Below, piece by piece: positions 52,539 through 61,634 of a stretch of 64,000 nt of DNA (position 1 is the first letter of the stretch; each line of letters starts with the position of its first letter). The DNA lies in NCBI RefSeq assembly GCF_029167625.1, contig NZ_CP119145.1, forward strand, positions 6,262,001-6,326,000, read 5' to 3'. The DNA comes from Streptomyces sp. AM 4-1-1. GTDB taxonomy: Bacteria; Actinomycetota; Actinomycetes; Streptomycetales; Streptomycetaceae. The position numbers and the translations under genes are program-made. A model generated the notes under the pieces. That model searched no databases, was not told the DNA's origin, and saw only the letters and a program-made list of their open reading frames with translations.

Positions 52539-53587
52539 CGACGACCGAGCGACCCCCCGCCCCCGCCGGACCCGACGAACGGCTGCTGCGCACCTCACCG
52601 CTGCGCAGACTGCTCGGCCGCCCCGAGCTGGGTTCGGTCGTCGGCGCCGTCGCCGTCTTCCTCTTCTTCGCGGTCTTCGCCGACAGCTTCCTGCGGGCGA
52701 CCAGCCTGGGCACGGTGCTGTACGCGGCCTCCACCATCGGGATCATGGCCGCGCCCGTGGCCCTGCTGATGATCGGCGGCGAGTTCGACCTCTCCGCCGG
52801 GGTGATGGTGACCAGCTCCGCGCTGATCTCCTCGATGTTCAGCTACCAGATGACCGCCAACGTATGGGTCGGCGTCCTGGTGTCGCTGCTGGTGACCCTG
52901 GCGATCGGCGCGTTCAACGGATTCATGCTGACCCGTACGAAACTGCCCAGCTTCATCATCACCCTCGGCACGTTCCTCATGCTGACGGGCCTCAACCTCG
53001 GTCTGACCAAACTGATCAGCGAGGGCGTGTCGACGAAGGCCATCGGCGACATGGAGGGCTACGCGTCGGCCCGTAAGGTCTTCGCGTCCGAGCTGACCGT
53101 CGGCGGCGTCGAACTGAAGGTCACCATCCTGTGGTGGGCCGTCCTCGTCGCGGTCGCCACCTGGATTCTGCTCCGCACCCGCTTCGGCAACTGGGTCTTC
53201 GCGGTCGGCGGTGAGGAGAGCGCCGCCCGCGCGGTCGGCGTCCCGGTGATCCGTACGAAGATCGGTCTGTACCTCGCAGTGGCGTTCGCCGCCTGGGTCT
53301 CCGGACAGCACCTGCTGTTCTCGTACGACGTCGTGCAGTCCGGCGAGGGCGTCGGCAACGAACTGATCTACATCATCGCGGCCGTCATCGGCGGCTGTCT
53401 GATCACCGGCGGATACGGCTCCGCCGTCGGCTCGGCGGTCGGCGCCTGCATCTTCGGCATGACCAGCAAGGGCATCGTGTACGCGGAGTGGAACCCGGAC
53501 TGGTTCAAGTTCTTCCTCGGAGCCATGCTGCTCCTGGCCACCCTGCTCAACGCATGGGTACGCAAGCGCGCGGAGGCGACGAAATGA
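52535..53587 (+). CDS. Sugar ABC transporter permease (RbsC-like)
   Basis: 350 aa, GTG start overlapping the upstream stop. About eight to ten helices; the BPD_transp_2 family signature is seen in [50 protein letters not shown] and [22 protein letters not shown] (cytoplasmic loop for ATPase contact). [27 protein letters not shown] follows. Inner-membrane channel of the sugar importer. Confidence 0.92.
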   Translation: MTTTERPPAPAGPDERLLRTSPLRRLLGRPELGSVVGAVAVFLFFAVFADSFLRATSLGTVLYAASTIGIMAAPVALLMIGGEFDLSAGVMVTSSALISSMFSYQMTANVWVGVLVSLLVTLAIGAFNGFMLTRTKLPSFIITLGTFLMLTGLNLGLTKLISEGVSTKAIGDMEGYASARKVFASELTVGGVELKVTILWWAVLVAVATWILLRTRFGNWVFAVGGEESAARAVGVPVIRTKIGLYLAVAFAAWVSGQHLLFSYDVVQSGEGVGNELIYIIAAVIGGCLITGGYGSAVGSAVGACIFGMTSKGIVYAEWNPDWFKFFLGAMLLLATLLNAWVRKRAEATK

Positions 53588-54414
53588 CGGCCCCGGCCTC
53601 TCCGGCACTCGTCGAGCTCGACCACGTCAGCAAGTTCTACGGCCACGTGAAGGCCCTGGAGGACGTCTCGCTGGAGGTCCACGCGGGCGAGATCACCTGT
53701 GTCCTCGGGGACAACGGCGCGGGCAAGTCCACCCTCATCAAAATCATCGCGGGGCTGCACCGGCACGACTCCGGAAGGTTCCTGATCGACGGCGAGGAGA
53801 CCGGGCTCGCCAATCCGCGCGACGCCCTCGACCGGGGCATCGCCACCGTGCACCAGGACCTGGCCGTCGTCGCGCTGATGCCGGTCTGGCGGAACTTCTT
53901 CCTCGGCTCGGAGCCGACGAAGGGCGCCGGGCCGTTCCGGCGCCTCGACGTCGGACGGATGCGCCGGACGACCCGGTCGGAGCTGCTGCGCATGGGCATC
54001 GACCTGCGCGACGTCGACCAGCCGATCGGCACCCTGTCCGGCGGTGAGCGGCAGTGCGTGGCCATCGCCCGCGCGGTCCACTTCGGCGCGAAGGTCCTCG
54101 TGCTCGACGAGCCGACGGCCGCCCTCGGCGTCAAGCAGTCCGGTGTCGTCCTCAAGTACGTCGCCGCGGCCAGGGACGCCGGCCTCGGCGTGGTGCTCAT
54201 CACGCACAACCCGCACCACGCCTATCTCGTCGGCGACCGGTTCGTCCTGCTCAAGCGCGGAGCCATGTCCGGCAGCCACACCAAGGACGGCATCACGCTG
54301 GACGAACTCACCCGCCAGATGGCGGGCGGCAGCGAACTCGACGAGCTCAGCCACGAGCTGAAGCGGGCCCCGGCGCCCGCCCCGCCCGGCGCCCACGAGG
54401 CGCCGGCGGAGTAG
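53584..54414 (+). CDS. Sugar ABC transporter ATP-binding protein (single domain)
   Basis: 276 aa, start overlapping the permease stop. Walker [18 protein letters not shown]-loop [19 protein letters not shown], signature [15 protein letters not shown], Walker [14 protein letters not shown]-loop VLITHNPHH. Unlike RbsA it has only one nucleotide-binding domain, as in FrcA-type fructose importers, and so should dimerise. The C-terminal tail is Pro/Ala-rich. Confidence 0.92.
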   Translation: MTAPASPALVELDHVSKFYGHVKALEDVSLEVHAGEITCVLGDNGAGKSTLIKIIAGLHRHDSGRFLIDGEETGLANPRDALDRGIATVHQDLAVVALMPVWRNFFLGSEPTKGAGPFRRLDVGRMRRTTRSELLRMGIDLRDVDQPIGTLSGGERQCVAIARAVHFGAKVLVLDEPTAALGVKQSGVVLKYVAAARDAGLGVVLITHNPHHAYLVGDRFVLLKRGAMSGSHTKDGITLDELTRQMAGGSELDELSHELKRAPAPAPPGAHEAPAE

Positions 54415-54541
54415 ACCACCGGGCCGCCGGGCCGCCCCGCCCGACCGTCGGGAGGGCCCGGCAATGGCAGAATCGACCGGGACGGGCGCCGTCCGCCGCC
54501 GGAGAGCCCCACCATCCGGCCCCCCAGACCCCGCAGGGACG

Positions 54542-55705
54542 ATGAGCACGTACCGCGACCTGACCCACCGCGGCTCCGCCCGCGCCACCGTCCTGCGGAC
54601 CGTGGGCACCCGAGAGCGGCGCTCGCACCTGACGGCGCCACGCGTCCCGACCGTCGGCATCGACATCGGCGGTACGAAGGTGATGGCCGGCGTCGTCGAC
54701 GCGGACGGCAACATCCTGGAACAGCTGCGCACCGAGACGCCGGACAAGTCCAAGAGCCCCAAGGTCGTCGAGGACACCATCGTCGAGCTGGTCCTCGACC
54801 TCTCCGACCGGCACGACGTGCACGCCGTGGGCATCGGCGCGGCCGGCTGGGTCGACGCGGACCGGTCCAAGGTGCTGTTCGCCCCGCACCTCGCCTGGCG
54901 CGACGAACCCCTCCGGGACGCCCTCGCCTCCCGGCTGGTCGTGCCCGTCATGGTCGACAACGACGCGAACACCGCCGCCTGGGCGGAATGGCGTTTCGGC
55001 GCGGGACGCGGCGAGGACCATCTGGTGATGATCACCCTGGGCACCGGCATCGGCGGCGCGATCCTGGAGGACGGCCGGGTCAAGCGCGGCAAGTACGGCG
55101 TCGCCGGTGAGTTCGGCCATATGCAGGTGGTGCCGGGAGGGCACCGCTGCCCGTGCGGCAACCGCGGCTGCTGGGAGCAGTACAGCTCGGGCAACGCGCT
55201 GGTCAGGGAGGCCCGGGAACTCGCCGCGGCGGACTCCCCGGTCGCGCACGGCATCATCGAGCGGGTCAAGGGGAGCATCCCCGACATCACGGGACCGCTC
55301 ATCACCGAGCTCGCCCGCGAGGGCGACGCGATGTGCGTCGAGCTGCTGCAGGACATCGGTCAGTGGCTCGGCGTCGGCATCGCCAATCTGGCCGCCGCGC
55401 TCGACCCGTCCTGCTTCGTCATCGGCGGCGGCGTCAGCGCGGCCGACGACCTCCTGATCGGGCCCGCACGGGACGCCTTCAGACGTCAGCTCACCGGCCG
55501 GGGCTACCGGCCCGAGGCCCGGATCGCGAAGGCCCAGCTCGGCCCGGAGGCGGGCATGGTCGGCGCCGCCGACCTGGCCCGGCTGGTCGCCCGCAGATTC
55601 CGCCGCACCAACCGGCGTCGGGTCGAGCGGTACGAGCGCTACGCGCAGATCTATGACCACGCTACGAGCACCATCCGTAACACCCGCAACACGCGCACCA
55701 CCTAG
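54542..55705 (+). CDS. ROK-family sugar kinase (glucokinase-like)
   Basis: 387 aa from ATG at 54542; an in-frame ATG at 54464 would add 26 Pro/Arg-rich residues. ATP-binding VGIDIGGTKVMAGVVDADG, catalytic Asp in VMVDNDANTAAWAEWRFGAG, ITLGTGIGGAIL, the ROK signature GEFGHMQVVPGG and zinc-binding CPCGNRGCWEQYSSG. There is no N-terminal winged helix, so it is an enzyme rather than a ROK repressor. Likely phosphorylates the sugar brought in by the upstream ABC importer. The Arg-rich C-terminus is unusual. Confidence 0.88.
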   Translation: MSTYRDLTHRGSARATVLRTVGTRERRSHLTAPRVPTVGIDIGGTKVMAGVVDADGNILEQLRTETPDKSKSPKVVEDTIVELVLDLSDRHDVHAVGIGAAGWVDADRSKVLFAPHLAWRDEPLRDALASRLVVPVMVDNDANTAAWAEWRFGAGRGEDHLVMITLGTGIGGAILEDGRVKRGKYGVAGEFGHMQVVPGGHRCPCGNRGCWEQYSSGNALVREARELAAADSPVAHGIIERVKGSIPDITGPLITELAREGDAMCVELLQDIGQWLGVGIANLAAALDPSCFVIGGGVSAADDLLIGPARDAFRRQLTGRGYRPEARIAKAQLGPEAGMVGAADLARLVARRFRRTNRRRVERYERYAQIYDHATSTIRNTRNTRTT

Positions 55706-55716
55706 GGGTTCTGATC

Positions 55717-56313
55717 ATGAAAGCAGCCGAGCACCCCGTCGTGCCGCGCCAGTCGACACCGCCGGACGAAGGCGGCGGGCCGTCGACGGAGAGCCGCCGC
55801 CGGATGATCCGCCGACGCCTGATCACGGCCACCATCATCGTGCTGCTGATCGGGGTCCCGGCCGGATATCTGCTGATCTCGGCCGGGCAGAGCCGCCGCT
55901 CCGGTCAGGACAAGGAGGCCGAGGCCGCCGCCCAGGGACTGCACGAGGGCTGGCCGTCCGGGATGCAGCGGCGCATCTTCGAGGTGCCGATCCCGGGCAA
56001 CTCGGTGGAGGTCCAGTACTACGAGACGAACAACTGGAAGGCCAGCCGGATGTACGTGCAGTTCCGCACGACGTCCGCCGGACTCGACCGGTTCCTGACC
56101 GGCGTCGGCACCGGACGCGCCGCCCTGAAGACGGGCGCGGTCACGATCGGTGAACGCGACATCGGGATCGCCGGGTGGTACTTCGGACCCGGTGTCGACT
56201 GGGCCGGCACCAGCCACTACCAGGACGATCCGCGTCCCAGCCAGGACATCACCGTGGACATGACCGATCCGGCCCGCCCGGTCGTGTACGTCGTGTCGTC
56301 GGCGACCCCCTGA
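55717..56313 (+). CDS. Membrane-anchored protein of unknown function
   Basis: 198 aa, 11 bp behind the ROK kinase. One membrane helix at residues 37-56 (LITATIIVLLIGVPAGYLLIS) is preceded by a basic stretch, so the rest is outside. The extracytoplasmic part has GMQRRIFEVPIPGNSVEVQYYETNNWKASRMYVQF and GWYFGPGVDWAGTSHYQD. No family recognised. Position suggests co-transcription with the sugar operon. Confidence 0.65.
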   Translation: MKAAEHPVVPRQSTPPDEGGGPSTESRRRMIRRRLITATIIVLLIGVPAGYLLISAGQSRRSGQDKEAEAAAQGLHEGWPSGMQRRIFEVPIPGNSVEVQYYETNNWKASRMYVQFRTTSAGLDRFLTGVGTGRAALKTGAVTIGERDIGIAGWYFGPGVDWAGTSHYQDDPRPSQDITVDMTDPARPVVYVVSSATP

Positions 56314-56407
56314 CGCGACGGACCCGGCCCCGGCGGGTCTCCAGCACGACTGCCGGACGGGGGCGGTGCCCTGCGGTCACTCGGCTCGTCCCGACACCGG
56401 GGGCCGC

Positions 56408-56590
56408 GGCGCCGGCCGCCGCGCTCGCACGGACACGGACGCGGTCGGCGTGGTCGAGCGGGGCCCGTGCCTCGTCGAGCAGCACGGTGCCCACGGAAGT
56501 GAGCGTGACGCCGGTGGGCGAGCGGGTGAGCAGCAGGGCCCCGGCGTCGGCCTCCAACCGCTCGACGGCCCGGCTCGGCGGCGGCAGGCT
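56408..56590 (-). pseudogene. Fragment of a LysR-family regulator HTH domain
   Basis: About 61 codons read SLPPPSRAVERLEADAG, then LLTRSPTGVTLTSVG and LLDEARAPLDHADRVRVRA, matching the second half of the LysR winged helix and the linker helix. The N-terminal helix and the effector domain are absent. Remnant. Confidence 0.7.
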
Positions 56591-56615
56591 TTTTCGCGGA
56601 GACCGTGAAGATCGT

Positions 56616-57071
56616 TCAGCGTTGGCCGACGGGACGCGGTGTGAACGGCAGGGGCGGGGTGACGACGGTTTCGAGCAGCTGGGCAAGCTGCCGACGCTGT
56701 GGCGCGTCGAGTCGGCTCGTCGCCGGAGCCAGGGTGTCCTGGACCTCCTGATACAGCCGTCCGGTGAGTTCGCGGCCCGCGTCGGTGATCAGGACGTCGA
56801 CGACCCGCTTGTCGTCCGGGTTGGCGGCGCGCGCCAGGAGCCCTCGTCGTTCGGCGCGGTCGATGAGACCGGAGAGAGTCGACTTGTCCAGCCCGAGGAA
56901 AGCCGCCAGGTCGCTCATACGGGGGCGCCGGTCCCGGACGATGCCGAGGACCCGTAGCTGGGTGAGGGACAGGTCGTGCTCGGCACCGATGCGGGTGAGC
57001 ACGCCCATGATCTGGAACGCGTTGCGCACGAGTCCGTCGACCAGGGCGTCCGTGGAGTCGTCAGTGGTCAT
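56616..57071 (-). CDS. MarR-family transcriptional regulator
   Basis: 151 aa, ATG at 57071. Winged helix with LSLTQLRVLGIVRDRRPRMSDLAAFLGLDKSTLSGLIDRAERRGLLAR and wing residues DDKRVVDVLITDAGREL. Divergent from the quinone-oxidoreductase-like gene, with an 86-bp shared region that contains a long inverted repeat. Probably represses both genes and responds to a small phenolic or oxidant ligand. Confidence 0.9.
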   Translation of the reverse strand: MTTDDSTDALVDGLVRNAFQIMGVLTRIGAEHDLSLTQLRVLGIVRDRRPRMSDLAAFLGLDKSTLSGLIDRAERRGLLARAANPDDKRVVDVLITDAGRELTGRLYQEVQDTLAPATSRLDAPQRRQLAQLLETVVTPPLPFTPRPVGQR

Positions 57072-57085
57072 ACGCACCACTCTAC

Positions 57086-57136
57086 TTGACATTGTTTGCA
57101 TCACCAATAATCCTAAATTCTATTGGCACTGCAAAC
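57086..57136. promoter_or_regulatory. MarR operator and promoter
   Basis: GTTTGCATCACCAATA (57094-57109) and TATTGGCACTGCAAAC (57121-57136) form an inverted repeat with 13 of 16 positions paired, 11 bp apart. TTGACA at 57086-57091 and TAATCC at 57108-57113 can serve as a rightward promoter overlapping the left arm. The region is strikingly AT-rich for this genome. Confidence 0.7.
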
Positions 57137-57157
57137 TAAACCGAGTGGGAGCCCCTC

Positions 57158-58084
57158 ATGCATGCTGCGGTCATCACCTCGTCCGACGCTCCGCCGGCCT
57201 ACGGCGAGTACCCCGATCCGGTCGCCACCGGTGAGCACGACATGCTCGTGGAGGTCCTGGCCGCGGGTCTGCACCACCTCACCCGGGCGAAGGCGAGCGG
57301 CACGCACTACTCCGGCGCCGGCACCTTCCCGCTCGTGCCCGGCGTCGACGGTGTCGTGCGCGACGGTTCGGGACGACTTCGCTACGCGGCCCTGGACGAC
57401 ACGAATTTCGGTACGTTCGCGGAGCGCACCGTGATCGACGCCCGTCGCAGCGTGCTCCTGCCGGACGACGTCGATCCGGTCCGCATCGCCGCCGCGATGA
57501 ACCCGGGCATGTCCTCCTGGGTGGCGATGCGTCGACGCATCGCCTTCCGTGAAGGCGGGCGCGTGCTCATTCTCGGTGCCACCGGCAGCGCCGGAGGGAT
57601 GGCGATCCAGATCGCGAAGCGGTTCGGCGCCGCGCACGTCATCGCCGCAGGCCGTGACACCACCCGTTTCAAGGCCCTGGAAGCCCTCGGCGCGGACCGG
57701 ACGATCACCTTCGACGAGGCCGGGGTCGCGGCCGACGTCGATGTCGTCCTCGACTTCGTGTGGGGCGAGCCTGCCGCTGGTTTCATGATCCCGATGCTCA
57801 CCGCCCGCGCTGACCGCTCCGCCCCACTGACCTGGCTCCAGATCGGATCCATCGCCGGCGCGACCGCTCCTGTCCCCTCCGCGGCGCTGCGTGCGGCGCG
57901 TCTGCAGATCCTGGGCAGCGGCATCGGCTCGGTCTCGCCCCGCGACTTCATCGCCGAGCTGCCGGAGCTGGCCGAGGCGGTCACCGAGGGCGCCCTCGAC
58001 GTCCGCGCCCGGGCGGTACCGCTGACCGAGATCGCGCAGGCGTGGACCGAGCGGACCAGCGAGCGCCTCGTCCTCGTCCCGTAG
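57158..58084 (+). CDS. Quinone-oxidoreductase-like zinc-independent MDR protein
   Basis: 308 aa. N-terminal GroES-like half (VEVLAAGLHHLTRAKASGTHYSGAGTFPLVPGVDGVV) and Rossmann half with GRVLILGATGSAGGMAIQIAKRFG, where the GATGSAG loop binds NADPH. The structural and catalytic zinc cysteines are missing, as in QOR-type enzymes. It reduces quinones or enones. Regulated by the divergent MarR protein according to the shared operator. Confidence 0.88.
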   Translation: MHAAVITSSDAPPAYGEYPDPVATGEHDMLVEVLAAGLHHLTRAKASGTHYSGAGTFPLVPGVDGVVRDGSGRLRYAALDDTNFGTFAERTVIDARRSVLLPDDVDPVRIAAAMNPGMSSWVAMRRRIAFREGGRVLILGATGSAGGMAIQIAKRFGAAHVIAAGRDTTRFKALEALGADRTITFDEAGVAADVDVVLDFVWGEPAAGFMIPMLTARADRSAPLTWLQIGSIAGATAPVPSAALRAARLQILGSGIGSVSPRDFIAELPELAEAVTEGALDVRARAVPLTEIAQAWTERTSERLVLVP

Positions 58085-58422
58085 CACTGCTGCTCCGGCG
58101 CACCCGCTCCTCCTCCGGCGCGGGCGCCGGAGGTCCCCGCCCTGGACGTGCTGGGGCCTGGCGAGGGCACGCTCCGAGGACCCGCTGTCGAGACGGTCAC
58201 GAGTACGCGCCGCGGAACCCGTTCCCGGACCCCGAGTGTTCCGGCAGTGCCGGGCCTGTCGTGGTGAGGGGGACAGGAGCCGTTGGGTCAAGGCCGTGGA
58301 GTTACGGCTCGGGGGGCGCGAACACGTGGGGTCTGATCTGGTGTAATCCGGGACGTGAGAAGCGGAGCCCCGGTAGAACTGGCAGTCGACCAAGACAGCC
58401 GTTCACAGCACCGGAGGCTCCG

Positions 58423-59275
58423 CTGTCCGATCAGTGTGTCATCACGAGTGACATCACGGTAGCCAAGGGCCTGTTCGCTCCCGGGCATCCGGGGGAGCTC
58501 ACCCGGATCGTCCCGTTCGAGATGGTCGGTGCCGCCCTTGTCGAAACAGGTGCGGTCCAGCAACGGCTGCGGAAGATCCCCGCACGGGTGGTGGTCTGCC
58601 TGCTGCTGGCCGCGGCCCTTTTCGACGATTGCGGCTATCTGGCAGTCTGGCGCAAGCTCACCGCATCGTTGGAGGCGACACCGGTCGCGAAGGTGACCGG
58701 TGCGGCGCTCTGGAACGCCCGGAGCCGCCTGGGGGCGCGTCCCATGCAGGCCCTGTTCGACCTGTTGCGCGGGCCGGCGACTGCGATCCGTACCGCCGGC
58801 GCCCATTAAAAGGGCCTGCCTGACCGTCGCGATCGACGGCACCTGCCTCGACGTCCCCGACAGCCCACTGCACCGGGCCCGCCTGGGCTCGATCACCAAC
58901 CAGTACGGGACCTCCGGCTACCCGCAGATCTGCCTGACCGCGCTGGTGGCCTGCGGCACCCGCGCGGTCCTGGACGCCGCCTTCGGCCCCCGCTCCAGCG
59001 GCGAGACCGCCTACGGCAAGCGACTGACGCGTTCCCTGCACGCCGGAATGATCGTCCTCCTCGACCGGGGCTTCTCCGGCAATCCGTTCCTGACCGCCGT
59101 CGCGTCCACCGAGGCCGCCTTCTGGGCCCGCATCTCGGCCGCCCGCAACCCCCCCGGTCCTGGTCCACTTCGACGACGGCTCCCGTCTCTCCCGCTTCGG
59201 CGGCCTCGAAGTCCGCATCATCGAGTGCGAGATCACCGTCATCACCAGCCAGGGCCGCACGAGGGGCCTCTACCG
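58423..59275 (+). pseudogene. IS4-family transposase remnant
   Basis: The N-terminal IS4 domain is readable in one frame (DITVAKGLFAPGHPGELTRIVPFEMV, then LRKIPARVVVCLLLAAALFDDCGYLAVWRKL and GAALWNARSRLGARPMQALFDLL). After a break at about 58805 the DDE core continues in another frame (LTVAIDGTCLDVPDSP with the first Asp, then GYPQICLTALVACGTRAVLDAAFGP and MIVLLDRGFSGN with the second Asp). A third frame carries FGGLEVRIIECEI up to about 59275. The region with the catalytic Glu and the end are missing. At least two frameshifts and a truncation. Confidence 0.82.
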
Positions 59276-59471
59276 GCCGGCCACCTCAGGGCGAGGGTCT
59301 GGGTGACGAGCCCAACGAGCCAGCGGACGACGGAGAAACGGTCCAGGTTCCGGCGGAGGGTTGAGTCATCGTGCGTGTTCCCGTGCGGCGTCAGGCCGGG
59401 TGCGTGGCCACGAGACGGCTGCCCACCACGGAGGCCGTGGCGGGCAGCGGTCGTTCGCTGGGAGCGAGTTT

Positions 59472-60725
59472 CTATGAGGCCGAGAGTGTGGTGCGGGTGC
59501 CGCGGCGCCATACGTCACGCAGGTTGAGGGTGTCGCTGATCGTGGTGGTGGGGTCACCGTTTACGAGCAGCAGGTCGGCCCGCAGGCCCTCGGCGATGCG
59601 GCCACGGTCCTCCAAGCCGAAGCGGCGTGCCGGGGTGAGGGTCGCCGCGCGCAGGGCCTGGATCGGGGTGAGGCCGGCCCGGACGAGGTACTGGAGCTCC
59701 TGGTGGACGCTGGCGCCGTGCACTACACCGCCCAAGAACGGCAGTGGCATGGGAGCCGCGTCGGTGCCCGCAAGGAGTTCGACGCCGGCGTCGTGCAGGG
59801 CCTTGACCGAGGCCAGGACGTCCTCCAGCTTGCCTTGCGGGTAGCGGTCGTAGCTGCTGTTCAGGGTGTTCGTCCAGGCCTCGTTGAGGCGTGAACCGAC
59901 GCGTGGGTCCTCGGTGAGGGACGAGCCGGTGATGCCCATCATGGAGGCGTTCAGGACGACGCAGGGGATGACGAACGCATGGGAGGCGGCGATGAGTTCG
60001 ATGATCTCGACGGTGTGCGGCCGGTCCATGAACAGGTGGGCGAAGCCGTCGATGCCGGCCTCGATCGCCATCCGTGTCGCGTCGACGGTCAGGGTGTGGG
60101 CGATGGTCAGCATCCCGTGCCGGTGGGCCTCGGCGACACCGGCGGTCAGGGTTGCCTGGTCGAGCATGGGCAGACCGGGGTGGCCCTCGACGCTGCCGTC
60201 GTCGACCATGAACTTGATGTAGTCGGAGCCCGCCGCGACGAGCTGGGGGATGAAGCCGACGGCTTCTTCCGGCGTGGTGGAGAACGGCATCAGGGGCATC
60301 TCGCGCGGCGCGGGCCGATTGCCCCGGTCGTCTGGTCCGCTGTGGCCCCCCGGCTTGAAGCCCTTCGGCATGAGTTCGCTGGGGTGGCCCCCGGGCGGAG
60401 TGATGCCGAACCCGGCGGAGCGGACATCGGCGAGGGAGTCGTTCTCCGTGATGTGCGCGCGGCCGGGCTTGGTGTTCATGCCCTGCATCTCCAGTTCGGT
60501 GGTGATCCCGAACCGCAGTGCTAGCGCGAGTGCCTCTTCGGAGGTGTGCACATGGGCGTCGAGCAGGCCGGGCAGCAGTGTTCCGCCCCGGGCATCGACG
60601 ATGCCCGCCCCGGCGGGCGGTTCACCTCCGACCGCAGCGATCCGCGTGCCGTTCAGCACGACGGTGGTGTCCTCCAGTACCTGCTCGCCGTCGAACACAC
60701 GGCCGTTGATGATGGCTGTGATCAT
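59472..60725 (-). CDS. Amidohydrolase (imidazolonepropionase-like)
   Basis: 417 aa, ATG at 60725 behind GGAGGAG. Metal-binding HxH in LLPGLLDAHVHTS, carboxylated-lysine or glutamate region ITTELEMQGM, His in GMLTIAHTLTVDATRMAIEAGIDGFAHLF, final Asp in ELLAGTDAAPMPL, and the C-terminal propeller strand GRIAEGLRADLLLVNGDPT. The pattern is that of secondary-metabolite or prolidase-like amidohydrolases, whose substrates are often amides or lactones. Divergent from a MarR regulator with a palindrome-rich 140-bp spacer, so it is probably inducible by its substrate. Confidence 0.88.
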   Translation of the reverse strand: MITAIINGRVFDGEQVLEDTTVVLNGTRIAAVGGEPPAGAGIVDARGGTLLPGLLDAHVHTSEEALALALRFGITTELEMQGMNTKPGRAHITENDSLADVRSAGFGITPPGGHPSELMPKGFKPGGHSGPDDRGNRPAPREMPLMPFSTTPEEAVGFIPQLVAAGSDYIKFMVDDGSVEGHPGLPMLDQATLTAGVAEAHRHGMLTIAHTLTVDATRMAIEAGIDGFAHLFMDRPHTVEIIELIAASHAFVIPCVVLNASMMGITGSSLTEDPRVGSRLNEAWTNTLNSSYDRYPQGKLEDVLASVKALHDAGVELLAGTDAAPMPLPFLGGVVHGASVHQELQYLVRAGLTPIQALRAATLTPARRFGLEDRGRIAEGLRADLLLVNGDPTTTISDTLNLRDVWRRGTRTTLSAS

Positions 60726-60795
60726 GACTCTCTCCTCCGGGCAGGCCGTCGCTCCGCTGGTGCCGAGTTCTTCTCCCACCGCGATGCCATATTAA

Positions 60796-60851
60796 TGCAA
60801 CTTGCAATTCCATGTGAACCTGCATGTAACTGCAACTTAGCAGGTACATGC
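60796..60851. promoter_or_regulatory. Candidate MarR operator region
   Basis: Holds the near-palindrome TGCAACTTGCA (60796-60806), a second TGCAACTT copy 35 bp away (60831-60838) and an inverted pair GCATGTA/TACATGC (60822-60828, 60845-60851). Lies between the divergent amidohydrolase and MarR genes. Confidence 0.55.
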
Positions 60852-60865
60852 GATAAGCTGCGGAA

Positions 60866-61378
60866 GTGACCAATACGGATGCCTCCATGCCGCAAGGCCA
60901 GGCCCTGCTGGATGCCGTCGGCACGGCCTTCGCCCGGCTGAGGCGGCGCACCATGCAGGCCCCGGTCGACCCCCCGGTGGGACCCAAGGACCTCAAGCGC
61001 AACCTGGTCCTCAACATCGTCGACGAGGCAACCGAGGCGGATACGGAGATGACGGTCGGCGGACTTGCCGACCACCTCCTGGTGGACCCGTCCGTGGCCA
61101 GCCGCATGGTGAGCGACTGCATCTCGCACGGCTACCTGGTCCGCGCGGCCTCGCAGCAGGACGGCCGCCGTACCGTGCTCCACCTCACCGAAGAAGGCAC
61201 CGCCCTCCTCGACCGTTTTCGCCATCAGCAGCGGCAGGCGTTCGAATACATCACCCGCGACTGGCCCGAAGCCGAGCGACTCGAATTCGCACGCCTCCTC
61301 CTCAAGTACGCGGACTCCACCGCCCAGTTGCCCGCACCAGGCGCCGTCAACGGACCCCCGCTGCCGCCAGTCACGTAA
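60866..61378 (+). CDS. MarR-family transcriptional regulator
   Basis: 170 aa, GTG start at 60866. Winged helix: LVLNIVDEATEADTEMTVGGLADHLLVDPSVASRMVSDCISHGYLVRAASQQDGRRTVLHLTEEGTAL, a typical MarR body with the wing DGRR. A longer N-terminal helix (residues 8-30) probably serves dimerisation. Regulator of itself and the divergent amidohydrolase by arrangement. Confidence 0.88.
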   Translation: MTNTDASMPQGQALLDAVGTAFARLRRRTMQAPVDPPVGPKDLKRNLVLNIVDEATEADTEMTVGGLADHLLVDPSVASRMVSDCISHGYLVRAASQQDGRRTVLHLTEEGTALLDRFRHQQRQAFEYITRDWPEAERLEFARLLLKYADSTAQLPAPGAVNGPPLPPVT

Positions 61379-61503
61379 GGCCACCGTGCGACCGGGCCTG
61401 CTGTGCCCGAGTCAGCAGGCCCCTACCCCATCGGCCCCGGCTCCGTCATGGGCGGCGCGCCATACGTCATCACGCACGAGACCTCTCCACCTGACAGGCG
61501 GGC

Positions 61504-61549
61504 CAGGGGCGAGTGCCGGCAGACGAACGTCTGCCGGCACTCGCCCCTG
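61504..61549. repeat. 46-bp near-perfect palindrome
   Basis: A 22-bp stem (CAGGGGCGAGTGCCGGCAGACG and its exact complement) surrounds only two bases (AA). It lies between the MarR stop and the resolvase gene. It could be the MarR terminator, but length and perfection exceed other terminators here, and a recombination or replication site is possible. Confidence 0.8.
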
Positions 61550-61634
61550 CGATCACGGACCCGCAAGTGGGCGCTGTCGGCAACTCGCGTCGGAAATCAA
61601 CGTCGGCGAACGGTCATTGAGGTAGTTTCCGACA

